DNA of 64,000 nucleotides from Haladaptatus cibarius D43 (GTDB taxonomy: Archaea > Halobacteriota > Halobacteria > Halobacteriales > Haladaptataceae), in assembly GCF_000710615.1 (NCBI RefSeq), contig NZ_JDTH01000001.1, positions 248,001-312,000 on the forward strand. The letters run 5' to 3'. Below, in pieces: positions 9,235-17,615 of the stretch; position 1 is the stretch's first letter, and every line of letters begins with the position of its first letter. Position numbers and translations under genes: made by a program. The notes beneath the pieces are model-generated. The model did not search any database, was not told the origin of the DNA, and saw only the letters and a list, made by a program, of their open reading frames with translations.

Positions 9235-9801
9235 CCACGCCTCTATTTCGTCGGCGAGTTCGCCGCGTCGAACGATTTCGCCCCGTTCGACGTTGACGAC
9301 GGTGCTCCCGGTTCCGCCGGTTTCCCCGCCGTCGATAATAATCGCTGCGGCGTCCTCGATTTCTGTATCGAGGTCGGCAACGCGCGTCACACTCGTGTGG
9401 CCACTCACGTTCGCGCTCGTGCTGGTAATCGGCGCGACGTGTTCGAGTAGCTCCAGTGCTCGTTCGTGATCTGGAATCCGAACGCCGACGCGGGGTTTGC
9501 CAGCGGTGAGCACGTCCGGAACGACATCTCGTTTCTCGCAGAGAACAGTAACTGGCCCGGGTAAAAATTCTCTCATGAACTTCCGTTCACGCTCCGTCGG
9601 GCGAACGTAGGAAAGGGCGGACTCCACGTCTGGAACTGCGAGCGAAACCGGTTTCTCTCGCGCCCGCCGTTTCGCGTCGAACACTGCGTCGATGGCGTTC
9701 GGGTCGAGGGCGTCCGCTCCAAGCCCGTACACCGTTTCGGTTGGATAGACGACGAGGTTTCCGTCTCGAATAGCACGCGCCGCTTGTTCTATCTCGTCCA
9801 T
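9208..9801 (-). CDS. L-threonylcarbamoyladenylate synthase (Sua5/YrdC/YciO family)
   Basis: A 197-residue enzyme that makes threonylcarbamoyl-AMP from threonine, bicarbonate and ATP, the first step of t6A modification of ANN-decoding tRNAs. Signatures are the N-terminal 'GNLVVYPTETVYGLGADA', 'KRRAREKPVSLAVPD', 'LPGPVTVL', 'VGVRIPDH' and 'TSTSANVSGH'. It is the short YrdC/YciO form without the extra Sua5 C-terminal domain. I chose the ATG ending at 9801 (MDEIEQAARAI) because the fold starts there; an upstream ATG at 9834 adds 11 residues. Confidence 0.9.
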   Translation of the reverse strand: MDEIEQAARAIRDGNLVVYPTETVYGLGADALDPNAIDAVFDAKRRAREKPVSLAVPDVESALSYVRPTERERKFMREFLPGPVTVLCEKRDVVPDVLTAGKPRVGVRIPDHERALELLEHVAPITSTSANVSGHTSVTRVADLDTEIEDAAAIIIDGGETGGTGSTVVNVERGEIVRRGELADEIEAWLTAETAEE

Positions 9802-9853
9802 ACTCGGGTTTCGACCGTCGGGCGAAAAAAGCATAGCGTCGTAGTTGTCGGTG

Positions 9854-10366
9854 CTATTGCTCTTCGATGGCTGCTTCGACGTCGTCGTACTCCGGGAACT
9901 CCGGCCATTCGGTTGCGACCCACGCGTATTCGACCGTTCTCTCCTCATCCAGCAGGAACATTGCGGGTCGCGGTTCGCTGATTCCGGCCATCCCGTCCAT
10001 CTCGAAGTCGATGCCGTACTCCTTTGCGACTTCGTTCGCCGGGTCGCTGAACAGTCGGAAATCCATCTCGCGCTCCTCGATGAGGGTCTTGTGTTCGTAG
10101 GGCGTCGAAATGGACAGGCCGACGATTTGCACGTCGTTGTTCTCTCCCCACGCGCGTTCGCGCAGTTCGTTCCAGACGTAGGTCGCAGGGAATCCGCCGT
10201 CCATGGTGTAGAAGACGAGCAGTGTCGGCCCGTCTTTGGTTATGTCCGAGAGCGAAACGTCCTCCCAAAACTCCTCGTTGACGAGTGGCCGCGTGAAGTC
10301 GGGCGCAGTTTCACCGACTTCGGGATTCGCCGCTTCGCCGAGTTCCACGACGTCGAAATCGACCAT
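9854..10366 (-). CDS. Redoxin-domain protein without any cysteine
   Basis: A 170-residue AhpC/TSA-fold protein with 'GETAPDFTRPL', 'TLLVFYTMDGGFPATYVW', 'IVGLSIS' and 'FRLFSDP', the standard peroxiredoxin elements. The peroxidatic cysteine position holds Ala61, and the whole protein contains no Cys, so it cannot be a thiol peroxidase by the known mechanism. It overlaps the upstream glutaredoxin-like gene by one base (TGATG), so the two are certainly co-translated. A chaperone-like, sensor or structural role is possible. Loss of catalytic Cys in a full-length domain is the odd feature here. Confidence 0.85.
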   Translation of the reverse strand: MVDFDVVELGEAANPEVGETAPDFTRPLVNEEFWEDVSLSDITKDGPTLLVFYTMDGGFPATYVWNELRERAWGENNDVQIVGLSISTPYEHKTLIEEREMDFRLFSDPANEVAKEYGIDFEMDGMAGISEPRPAMFLLDEERTVEYAWVATEWPEFPEYDDVEAAIEEQ

Positions 10367-10635
10367 CAGTTCTCCCCTCCGTAGGTGTTTTCGATGTATT
10401 CGACGATGTTTGCACTCTCGCTCATCGTCACACCTGTATCTTCGTCTACGACGGCCGGAACGGTTCGCTTCCCGCTGATTCGCTTGACGACGTTTCGGTC
10501 AGAATGCATCGGTTCGACGAACCGTGACTGGTATGGCAGGTCGTACTCGTGTAATTTCCGAACGACGCGCTCGCAGTAGGGACACGCTTGCAGTCGATAC
10601 AGCGTGATTGCCGGGTCTGCGCTCTTGGCACTCAT
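10366..10635 (-). CDS. Glutaredoxin / GST N-terminal-like thioredoxin-fold protein
   Basis: An 89-residue thioredoxin-fold protein with an intact CPYC active site (Cys18, Cys21) in 'LYRLQACPYCERV', the cis-Pro motif 'KRTVPAVVD' and a final helix 'ESANIVEYIENTYG'. It would reduce disulfides or bind a low-molecular thiol such as gamma-glutamylcysteine, the usual haloarchaeal thiol. I chose the ATG ending at 10635; longer in-frame readings add a nonconserved 24 residues. The stop overlaps the start of the cysteine-free redoxin, which makes that protein its likely partner. Confidence 0.88.
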   Translation of the reverse strand: MSAKSADPAITLYRLQACPYCERVVRKLHEYDLPYQSRFVEPMHSDRNVVKRISGKRTVPAVVDEDTGVTMSESANIVEYIENTYGGEN

Positions 10636-10752
10636 AGAGGATGTTTGGGACGAAATACCCGTAAGGGCTTCGCTCGCGGCAGTTTCACCCGTGACATCAG
10701 TCAGCAAAAGAATAAAGAGTTAATCCCACCGACGCTCAAGGTGGGTTATTGA

Positions 10753-12141
10753 ATGACACTCTCTCCGAAACTGGTCATCCTCGCGCAGACTGCCCCGCCC
10801 GATAGCATGCTTGGAATTCCAATCTCCGATGCGGTTATCCAGTGGGGTGGATTCGGGGCTATCGTCGTCCTGCTCATCCTGTCTGCGTTCTTTTCCTCGT
10901 CCGAAATTGCGATGTTCTCGGTCGCAAAGCATCGAGTCGAGGCATTGGTCGAGGATGGCGTCAAAGGCGCAAAAACGGTCGATTCGTTGAAAAACGACCC
11001 GCACCGTCTGCTCGTTACGATTCTCGTCGGTAACAACATCGTCAACATTGCGATGACTTCGCTTTCGACGGCTATCGTCGGAATCTATTTCGCCCCCGGC
11101 CCAGCAGTGCTCATCTCGACGTTCGGTATCACGTCGCTCGTCCTGCTGTTCGGCGAGAGCGCGCCGAAATCCTATGCAGTCGAAAACACGGAGTCGTGGG
11201 CGCTTCGAATTGCAAAACCGTTGAAATACTCCGAATACATCCTCCTCCCACTCGTCATCACGTTCGACTACCTCACGCGCGCCATCAATCGCGTAACCGG
11301 CGGTCGCTCGGCAATCGAGACGTCCTACGTCACGCGCGACGAGATTCAGGACATGATTCAGACGGGCGAGCGCGAGGGCGTCATCGAGGAGGACGAACGC
11401 GAGATGTTAGACCGCATCTTCCGGTTTAACAACACCATCGCCAAGGAGGTCATGACGCCGCGACTCGATATGACCGCCGTGCCGCAGGACGCCGAAGTTG
11501 ACGAAGCAATCGAAACGCTCGTTCAGGCGGGCCACGAGCGCGTGCCGGTGTACGAGGGCAGTCTGGACAACGTCATCGGCATCGTCACGGTTCGTGACCT
11601 CGTGCGCGAGAAATCCTACGGCGAGTCTGGTGATAGTCTCAAACTCAACAACCTGATTCAGCCGACGCTTCACGTCCCGGAGAGCAAGAACGTGGACGAA
11701 CTGCTGACCGAAATGCGCGAAAACCGGATGCAGATGGTCATCGTCATCGACGAGTTCGGGACGACGGAGGGCCTCGTGACCATGGAGGACATGGTCGAGG
11801 AAATCGTCGGGGAAATCCTCGATGGCGAGGAAGAAGAGCCAATCGAGTACATCGACGACGACACGGTCATCGTCCGCGGCGAGGTCAACATCGACGAAGT
11901 GAACGATGCGATGGAAATCGAATTGCCGGAAGGAGAAGAGTTCGAGACGATTGCCGGGTTCATCTTCAACCGCGCAGGACGGCTTGTCGAAGAGGGCGAA
12001 GACATCGACTACGAAGGTGTTCGTCTCCACGTCGAACAGGTCGAAAACACGCGCATCATGAAGGCCAGAATTACGCGTCTCGATGATGCAGGGGTCGAAA
12101 CCAACACCGTCGAAGAGGGTGTCGAGTCGGGCGCAGAGTAA
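10753..12141 (+). CDS. CorC/HlyC-type CNNM transporter with CBS pair
   Basis: A 462-residue integral membrane protein. An N-terminal CNNM (DUF21) domain has about four helices (residues 30-190) with 'LSAFFSSSEIAMFS'. It is followed by a CBS pair (about 225-345; 'VPVYEGSLDNVIGIVTVRD', 'MQMVIVIDEFGTTEGLVT') and a C-terminal CorC_HlyC domain (about 360-440). Family members export Mg2+ or Co2+, with the CBS pair sensing ATP-Mg; older annotations call them hemolysins. The length and domain order are complete. It has its own promoter region after the glutaredoxin gene (divergent). Confidence 0.9.
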   Translation: MTLSPKLVILAQTAPPDSMLGIPISDAVIQWGGFGAIVVLLILSAFFSSSEIAMFSVAKHRVEALVEDGVKGAKTVDSLKNDPHRLLVTILVGNNIVNIAMTSLSTAIVGIYFAPGPAVLISTFGITSLVLLFGESAPKSYAVENTESWALRIAKPLKYSEYILLPLVITFDYLTRAINRVTGGRSAIETSYVTRDEIQDMIQTGEREGVIEEDEREMLDRIFRFNNTIAKEVMTPRLDMTAVPQDAEVDEAIETLVQAGHERVPVYEGSLDNVIGIVTVRDLVREKSYGESGDSLKLNNLIQPTLHVPESKNVDELLTEMRENRMQMVIVIDEFGTTEGLVTMEDMVEEIVGEILDGEEEEPIEYIDDDTVIVRGEVNIDEVNDAMEIELPEGEEFETIAGFIFNRAGRLVEEGEDIDYEGVRLHVEQVENTRIMKARITRLDDAGVETNTVEEGVESGAE

Positions 12142-12294
12142 CCCCCGGATTCTCCTGTCACAAATTTCCAGTTTCGTGAGAACGCGATTTGTGCGACCCA
12201 GTGAACCACCATTTCAACAATGGCTAGATATCTCTCCAACGATTTGCCAGCATGGTGGTGGAACCCCGTGCAACAGCGGACGACACAACCACAG

Positions 12295-12396
12295 GAAATC
12301 GGCAGATGAATCAATTTTAGAAATCGGCCGACTGACCAACCGCCAGAAATCAGCATTTGACACAGCCACCGAAATCAGCATTCGACGCAACCGCCA
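12295..12396. repeat. Four degenerate 25-26 bp tandem repeats
   Basis: Units begin at 12295, 12320, 12346 and 12371, each opening with GAAATCRGC and spaced 25, 26 and 25 bp. The last two units share GAAATCAGCATTYGACRCA; the last and second end in CAACCGCCA. No frame-preserving protein repeat explains them. They could be protein-binding iterons or a decayed repeat array. Confidence 0.6.
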
Positions 12397-12497
12397 GCGG
12401 CCAGCACACTCACCGCGAATGAGGAGCGATAGCGACGGATGAGCGGGCCGACGAATCCCCCGGAGGGGGTGAGGAGGCTTTTGGTCCAGATTTTTAT

Positions 12498-12524
12498 CGA
12501 GGGTCGCGCGGTTTGCGACCCTCG
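12498..12524. terminator. Perfect 10-bp hairpin at convergent gene ends
   Basis: CGAGGGTCGC and GCGACCCTCG are separated by 7 nt and flanked outside by near-symmetric TTTTTAT and AATAAAAA runs, so the palindrome extends further at lower fidelity. It sits 30 bp after the stop of the minus-strand gene and could serve transcript ends from both sides. Factor-independent archaeal terminators are mainly T-runs, so the terminator role is inferred. Confidence 0.45.
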
Positions 12525-12553
12525 CAATAAAAAGGTGGTAGCGAAAAGGTGGC

Positions 12554-13156
12554 TTAGAAGGAAACGTTCGACTCCATTCCGTCAGTCGCATCCTCTAGCC
12601 CGTCCTGTTGCATATCTTGTGTCATCTGGTCGGATAGCTCGCGGTCTTGAAGGATGTTCTCGAACTCGTTGATGTACTGCTGGTTGACCGACCGCGCTTC
12701 GTCTTTCGCTTCGATGACGCGCTGGTAGCGTCGAATCATCGATTCGCTCGTGTCGAGTTGGTCGGCGCAGTCGGCGGCCGACATTTCAGAAACAAGACAG
12801 TCCTTCAAGTCTGTAATGTCGAACGGTGCGTCGGTGTCTGCCTCCCGGAAGAGATGGAGGTCGATTCGCGCGTGGAAGACGGTTTCGACGGGCGATGTAT
12901 CACCGAGTTCGTCCGCGATTTCGTCGTCCTCTTTGCCTGCCGAGAACTGTCGCACGACGGAGGAAAGTTCCTCGTTAGAAAGCGATGTACCGAAATCGTA
13001 GCGTTCGCGCATCTCTTCGATGACGTCGCGCAGTTGCTCGTCCACCTTCTCTTCGGAGCTTAGAGAGCCGTGCGTCTCCGCTTGTTTCTCCGTAACTGTC
13101 TCTTCGTCGGTCACATCCATGAAGATGTCACGAAGTTCCTCGGTTTTCTCATCCAT
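12554..13156 (-). CDS. Haloarchaeal conserved protein (resembles 'conditioned medium-induced protein 4')
   Basis: A 200-residue acidic soluble protein starting MDEKTEELRDIF. Residues 5-95 are charged helices. A region at about 100-165 contains 'MSAADCADQLDTSESMIRRYQRVIEA', which reads like a helix-turn-helix recognition segment. The tail is Gln/Asp/Met-rich. From memory it matches the haloarchaeal family named after a protein induced by conditioned medium, whose function is unsettled; a DNA-binding or regulatory role is an inference from the HTH-like segment. Start chosen at the ATG ending 13156; upstream codons overlap the bioY control region. Confidence 0.75.
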   Translation of the reverse strand: MDEKTEELRDIFMDVTDEETVTEKQAETHGSLSSEEKVDEQLRDVIEEMRERYDFGTSLSNEELSSVVRQFSAGKEDDEIADELGDTSPVETVFHARIDLHLFREADTDAPFDITDLKDCLVSEMSAADCADQLDTSESMIRRYQRVIEAKDEARSVNQQYINEFENILQDRELSDQMTQDMQQDGLEDATDGMESNVSF

Positions 13157-13263
13157 GGCGCGTAGCTGATGCTGTGATAATATAAAAACCTGTTGGGCGA
13201 TTGGTGGAATTTTTGTCCAATTATCCAAGTCCGCATATATTTCAACAGAATTAACCGCCCCTC

Positions 13264-13293
13264 CGTCAACCGAAGCTATCTTATTGGTTGACG
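13264..13293. promoter_or_regulatory. Biotin-operator-like palindrome (candidate BirA site) of bioY
   Basis: CGTCAACC and GGTTGACG are perfect 8-bp arms separated by exactly 14 nt, ending 15 nt before the bioY ATG. The arm sequence (xTCAACC-N14-GGTTGAx) and spacing parallel the TTGTAAACC-N14/15-GGTTTACAA operator of helix-turn-helix BirA repressors. A TATA-like CATATATT at about 13232-13239 puts the transcript start inside the palindrome. Binding by BirA is inferred; no birA gene is in the window. Confidence 0.7.
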
Positions 13294-13307
13294 AGCGACG
13301 ATTGGCC

Positions 13308-13892
13308 ATGTCAACTGAAACCGGTTCGGTCGAACTCGTCGGCGAGCAGACGGTCGGCAACATCGCACGCACGGCGCTGTTCGCGGCGGTCATCGGCGCG
13401 TTTGCACAAGTTTCGTTCCCTAACCCACTCGCACCAGCAATTCCCGTCACACTGCAAGTGCTGGGCGTTTTCCTCGCTGGAATCTTCCTTGGGCCGCTTT
13501 GGGGGTCTGCTTCCATGGTTCTCTACCTCGTCGCGGGATCTGTCGGCGCTCCGATTTTCGCCAATGGCTCTGCCGGATTGGGCGAACTCGTCCAACTCAC
13601 TGGCGGTTACCTGCTTTCGTACCCTCTCGCCGCCTTCGTCATCGGCGTCATCGTCCACGGCGGGTTGACGCTCCGCGACCCGAAACAGGCCGGAGTCATT
13701 CGACTCGTGGCCGGGATGGTCGCCGGAACCGCCGTCATCTACGCCTTCGGAACGGTCGGCTTCTCGTACTTCGGCAACTACGGACTGACCGAGGCGTTCA
13801 CGCTTTCGGCAGTCGCGTTCATTCCCTTCGAAGCGTTCAAAATCGCCGCCGCGGTCGGTATCATCCGTAGCGACCGCGTTACTGCCGAATGA
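13308..13892 (+). CDS. bioY: Biotin ECF transporter S component BioY
   Basis: A 194-residue membrane protein with about six helices that binds biotin in the membrane for the ECF importer. The family hallmarks 'NPLAPAIPVTLQVLGVFLAGIFLGPLWGSASMVLYLVAGSVGAPIFANG' region (residues 38-85), 'TGGYLLSYPLAAFVIG' and 'FIPFEAFKIAAAV' are all present. ATG 13308 was chosen; an in-frame GTG at 13284 lies inside the operator-like palindrome. The stop overlaps the ATPase gene (ATGA). The palindrome immediately upstream suggests repression by biotin-loaded BirA. Confidence 0.94.
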   Translation: MSTETGSVELVGEQTVGNIARTALFAAVIGAFAQVSFPNPLAPAIPVTLQVLGVFLAGIFLGPLWGSASMVLYLVAGSVGAPIFANGSAGLGELVQLTGGYLLSYPLAAFVIGVIVHGGLTLRDPKQAGVIRLVAGMVAGTAVIYAFGTVGFSYFGNYGLTEAFTLSAVAFIPFEAFKIAAAVGIIRSDRVTAE

Positions 13893-14587
13893 TAACGACG
13901 CAAAATCTCGTCCACCGATTCGGCGGTGCGACCGCGCTCGACAGAATCTCACTCACGATTCCCGACGGCCAGTTCGTCGTCCTTGCCGGGTCGAACGGAA
14001 GTGGAAAAACGACGCTCGTCCGGCATTTCAACGGCTTGCTTACGCCCGATGAGGGCGACGTACTGGTCGATGAGACGCCCGTCGAAGACGACCTCGTCGC
14101 CGCGAGAACGCGTGTTGGCATGGTGTTTCAACATCCGCGGGATACGTTCGTCTCGGCAACCGTCGGCGCGGACGTGTCGTTCGGCCCTGAAAACCTCGGC
14201 CTGTCCCACGAGGAAATCGACCGCCGGGTACAAACGTCTTTATCCGCGGTCGGAATGGCAGACCGGAAAAACGACCGAATCGACTCCCTCTCCGGCGGCG
14301 AGTGCCAGCGCGTCGCTATCGCGGGCGCGCTGGCGATGGAACCGAACCACCTCGTGTTAGACGAACCGTTCACCGGACTTGACGCTCCGGCGCGCGATTC
14401 CGTGACTTCCCACCTCGAACGCTGTTCCGACGACGGAACCGGGTTCGTCGTCGTCACGCACGACCTTCGGGACGTTTGGTCGCTCGCCGACAGAATCGTC
14501 GCGCTCCAAGACGGACGAATTGCAGTCGATGGCAAACCCAACGAAGTCGCATCGAAAATCGCCGATTTCGGCATTCAGGTGCCATGA
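13889..14587 (+). CDS. ecfA: ECF transporter ATPase (EcfA/BioM)
   Basis: A 232-residue ABC ATPase that energises biotin uptake together with BioY and EcfT. It has Walker A 'GSNGSGKTT' (about residue 33), a Q-loop in 'GMVFQHPRDTF', the ABC signature 'LSGGECQRVAIAGAL' (about 133), Walker B 'HLVLDEPFTGLD' and the switch His in 'VVVTHDL'. It starts inside the bioY stop codon. Haloarchaeal biotin systems carry one ATPase gene, so it probably works as a homodimer. Confidence 0.92.
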   Translation: MITTQNLVHRFGGATALDRISLTIPDGQFVVLAGSNGSGKTTLVRHFNGLLTPDEGDVLVDETPVEDDLVAARTRVGMVFQHPRDTFVSATVGADVSFGPENLGLSHEEIDRRVQTSLSAVGMADRKNDRIDSLSGGECQRVAIAGALAMEPNHLVLDEPFTGLDAPARDSVTSHLERCSDDGTGFVVVTHDLRDVWSLADRIVALQDGRIAVDGKPNEVASKIADFGIQVP

Positions 14588-14597
14588 TAGAGGTACG

Positions 14598-15305
14598 ATG
14601 ACGCTTGCATATCGCGCGACGGGGGCGTTTTCCGAACACCTCGACCCGCGGGTGAAACTGCTCTTTCAGGCCGTCTTTGCTTTCGCCGCGCTTGCGCGCA
14701 CGACGCCGCGCGGTCTTGCACTGCTAAGCCTGCTCGTCGGAGCGGTTCTCGTTTCGGCGAATACGTCGCCGTTCTGGGTGCTCGGCGAGTTTCGCTACGT
14801 CTTTCCGTTCCTGCTCGGCGGCCCGCTGTTTGCGTCTCTGACGCTCGGTTCGCCGTGGTTCGTTCCCGCGGACGCGGTTCCGCCCGCCTTGGCCAGCTAT
14901 CGCGTGCTTCTCGTTCTCTGTGTCAGCGCAGCGTACATCCGAACGACCCCGGTTCGGGAGTCGCGCGCGGCGATTCAGTGGCTCGTTCCCGGCCGTCCCG
15001 GTCAGTTTCTGGGGATGGGTGTTGCGTTCGTCTTTCGCTTCCTCCCGGTCTTACAGGCCGATTTGCGGGCGATTCGGGATGCAGTCGCCGCCCGGCTTGG
15101 TACGGAGCGGTCGCTCGCGGAGCGAATGCAACTCGTCGGGGCGGCGGGAGTGGCGCGCGCATTCTCGCGCGCAGATACGTTTTCGCTCGCGCTCCGCGCT
15201 CGCTGTTTCGCGTGGAATCCAACCCTTCCCCCGCTGGTGATTTCGCGTCGAGATGCGCCCGTGATTTGTCTCGTCTGCGTGCTCTCCGCTTGGTCATTCG
15301 TATAA
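14598..15305 (+). CDS. ecfT: ECF transporter transmembrane coupling protein (EcfT/BioN)
   Basis: A 235-residue membrane protein linking the ATPase to BioY. It starts 'YRATGAFSEHLDPRVKLLFQ', the typical EcfT opening, has four to six hydrophobic helices, and carries two Ala-Arg coupling motifs of the ArgGly/AlaArg type in 'ARAFSRADTFSLALRARCF' (about residues 195-215). ATG 14598 is 10 nt after the ecfA stop; the upstream reading overlaps ecfA in another frame. It completes a three-gene bioY-ecfA-ecfT operon. Confidence 0.88.
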   Translation: MTLAYRATGAFSEHLDPRVKLLFQAVFAFAALARTTPRGLALLSLLVGAVLVSANTSPFWVLGEFRYVFPFLLGGPLFASLTLGSPWFVPADAVPPALASYRVLLVLCVSAAYIRTTPVRESRAAIQWLVPGRPGQFLGMGVAFVFRFLPVLQADLRAIRDAVAARLGTERSLAERMQLVGAAGVARAFSRADTFSLALRARCFAWNPTLPPLVISRRDAPVICLVCVLSAWSFV

Positions 15306-15392
15306 ATTACAAATTTGTTTTTCATTCTCGCAAGACGGCGGTGGGATGGACGGGAAGCAAGATTTAAGCAATTCGTCTCCACCTGATAGAAC

Positions 15393-17513
15393 ATGGAAAT
15401 CTTCGCGCTTGCACAGGCGTCGGATACGACGCGCCCGACGTTCTGGAGAATCGGGCTTATCGGCGAGGCGATATTCTATTTCCTCGCCGCAGTTGCCGTT
15501 TTCTTCTTCCTGTTCGGCGTTTACAACCGCTTCGCGCGGTACGCAGACGGGGAAGACGACTGGTTCGAACGATTGAACGACCTTCCGGGTCGAATCACGA
15601 ATGCGGCGAAAATCGTCCTCTCGAACGAGAAGCAGTTCAACCGCGACCTGTACGGCGGATTGATGCACTCGTTCATTTTGTGGGGATTCCTGACTCTCCT
15701 CATTGGAACGACGATTCTCGCCATCGACATGGACATTTACCAAAAGTTCACCCACTACGTCCTCGGCAGTGAGAACTCGTTCTTCACTGGCAACTTCTAC
15801 CTCGCCTACTCGCTCGTGATGGATGCGATGGGCCTGTTGTTCGTCGTCGGTGTCGGCATGGCTATCTACCGACGCTACTGGGTTCGTAACCACCGACTCT
15901 GGGGTAAACACACCAGTAGAGAGGACGACCTATTCATTTGGACGCTGTTCGTGCTCGGCGTCGGTGGCTACATCACGGAAGGGTTCCGAATCCTCGGAAC
16001 CGGCTTTCCGGACTTCGAAACGGTCAGTTTCGTCGGTTGGTTCGTTGCCGACGTGCTGCAAATCGCTGGCGTCTCCGAAAGTGCCGCAGTGGCATGGTAT
16101 CCGGTCGTCTGGTGGGCGCACGCGATTCCGGCACTCGTCTTCGTCGCGGCGATTCCCTACGCAAAACCGTTCCACATGCTGTCGTCGTTCGCCAACGTCG
16201 TCACGCGCGACGAGAAAGCGGGCAAGCGACTTCCGGGCGTTCCGTCGGACGCCAGCCCCGACGAAATCGGTGCGACCAGCATCGAGGACTTCTCGTGGCG
16301 ACAACTGCTCGACCAGGACGCCTGTACGAAATGTGGCCGATGTTCGTCCGTCTGTCCTGCGAAAGCGTCCGGTCGCCCACTTGACCCGCGCGACGTGATT
16401 CTCGACCTGAAACAGTACCGCGAGAATCTAGACGCGGGAACGACCGACGAAAAGCCAATCATCGCGGACGGCGGTTCCAGCGTTATCGACAGCAGAACGA
16501 TGGAATCCTGCATGTCCTGTATGGCTTGCATGGACGCCTGTCCGGTTGACATCGAACACCTCACGTCCTTTACGGACATGAACCGCAGGTTGACCGAATC
16601 CGGTCAGATGGACGCAAACGTGCAGGACGCGATGATGAACGTCTTCCAGAACGGGAACGCCTTCGGCGACCCGGAGCGCAGGCGCCCCGAGTGGACGGAG
16701 GAACTCGACTTTGAGATTCCCGACGCCCGCGACGAGGACGTGGAGTTCCTCTGGTACGTCGGCGACTACCCGTCCTACGACGAGCGCAACCGCCGCGTTG
16801 CACGCTCCTTGGCCACCATCTTCCACGAAACTGGTGTCTCCTACGGCATCCTCTACGAGGAGGAGCGAAACGACGGCAACGACGTTCGTCGCGTCGGTGA
16901 GGAAGGACTCTACGAGATGCTGGTCGAAGACAACGTTGCCGCCTTCGAGAAATGCGACTTCGACAAACTCGTCTGTACCGACCCGCACAGCTACAACACG
17001 TTCAAAAACGAGTATCCGGAAATGGCAGAAGAGTTCGACGCGCCAGTCTACCACTACACGCAGGTTGTGGAAGAACTGTTCCGCTCGGGCCGCACGGGTC
17101 TGTCCGGAAACGAACTCGACTACACTGTCACCTACCACGACCCGTGCCACCTCGGACGCTACAACGACGAATACGAGGCTCCCCGAGAAATCGTCACAGG
17201 CACCGGCTGTACGCTGGACGAGATGCCGCGCAACCGTGCCAACTCGTTCTGCTGTGGCGGCGGCGGTGGCGGCCTCTGGATGGATTTCGAGGAAGACCCC
17301 AAACCGAGCGAGGAGCGCATTCGAGAAGCCTTGGAGGACACTGACGCCGCCTCCGGCGTCGAGAAGTTCGTCGTCGCCTGTCCGATGTGCATGACGATGT
17401 ACGAGGACGGGCGGAAAACTGGCGGCTACGAGGAGGACATCGAAGTCGTGGACGTTGCCGAGTTAGTCGTGGAAGCGTTGGGCGCTGAAGATCGAATCGA
17501 AATTTCGGCGTGA
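15393..17513 (+). CDS. HdrD-like membrane Fe-S oxidoreductase
   Basis: A 706-residue fusion of a NarI/HdrE-like membrane domain and an HdrD-like catalytic domain. Five to six helices occupy residues 20-260. Two [4Fe-4S] motifs follow, CTKCGRCSSVCP at about 309 and CMSCMACMDACP at about 373. Two CCG-type domains include 'YHDPCHLGRYN' (about 587) and 'FCCGGGGGG' (about 619) plus 'CPMC' (about 664). Such proteins pass electrons between the quinone pool and a soluble donor or acceptor; a methanogen-type heterodisulfide substrate is not expected in a haloarchaeon. Possible partners are an electron-transfer flavoprotein or acyl-CoA dehydrogenase, neither of which is adjacent. Confidence 0.88.
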   Translation: MEIFALAQASDTTRPTFWRIGLIGEAIFYFLAAVAVFFFLFGVYNRFARYADGEDDWFERLNDLPGRITNAAKIVLSNEKQFNRDLYGGLMHSFILWGFLTLLIGTTILAIDMDIYQKFTHYVLGSENSFFTGNFYLAYSLVMDAMGLLFVVGVGMAIYRRYWVRNHRLWGKHTSREDDLFIWTLFVLGVGGYITEGFRILGTGFPDFETVSFVGWFVADVLQIAGVSESAAVAWYPVVWWAHAIPALVFVAAIPYAKPFHMLSSFANVVTRDEKAGKRLPGVPSDASPDEIGATSIEDFSWRQLLDQDACTKCGRCSSVCPAKASGRPLDPRDVILDLKQYRENLDAGTTDEKPIIADGGSSVIDSRTMESCMSCMACMDACPVDIEHLTSFTDMNRRLTESGQMDANVQDAMMNVFQNGNAFGDPERRRPEWTEELDFEIPDARDEDVEFLWYVGDYPSYDERNRRVARSLATIFHETGVSYGILYEEERNDGNDVRRVGEEGLYEMLVEDNVAAFEKCDFDKLVCTDPHSYNTFKNEYPEMAEEFDAPVYHYTQVVEELFRSGRTGLSGNELDYTVTYHDPCHLGRYNDEYEAPREIVTGTGCTLDEMPRNRANSFCCGGGGGGLWMDFEEDPKPSEERIREALEDTDAASGVEKFVVACPMCMTMYEDGRKTGGYEEDIEVVDVAELVVEALGAEDRIEISA

Positions 17514-17615
17514 CCATTCGCTGATTTTCGTCTCCTGCGCGATTCCAACGGCTACTCGTCCGATGAATCTATTCATATCAAAATGATTACGTATGTGGGA
17601 AATAAAATATATGCC

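Larger units (their letters stand above)
12142..12553. other. 412-bp intergenic gap with tandem repeats and hairpins
   Basis: Between two convergent genes. No convincing coding frame is present. It holds four degenerate 25/26-bp direct repeats (12295-12396), a CCCCC-GGA-GGGGG palindrome (about 12456-12468) and a 10-bp perfect hairpin (12498-12524). The stretch around 12415-12495, ending in 'GGAGGCTTTTGGTCC', looks like an intergenic tail I associate from memory with haloarchaeal genomes; this is recollection, not a search result. Confidence 0.6.

Noticed and set aside
12295-12396. CRISPR array
   Set aside because: Units are contiguous 25-26 bp degenerate repeats without unique spacers, and no cas operon is nearby.
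12142-12553. RNase P RNA or another known large ncRNA in the 412-bp gap
   Set aside because: I looked for the conserved RNase P segments (AGGAAAGUC/ACAGAA types) and did not see them; the repeats do not match a known RNA.
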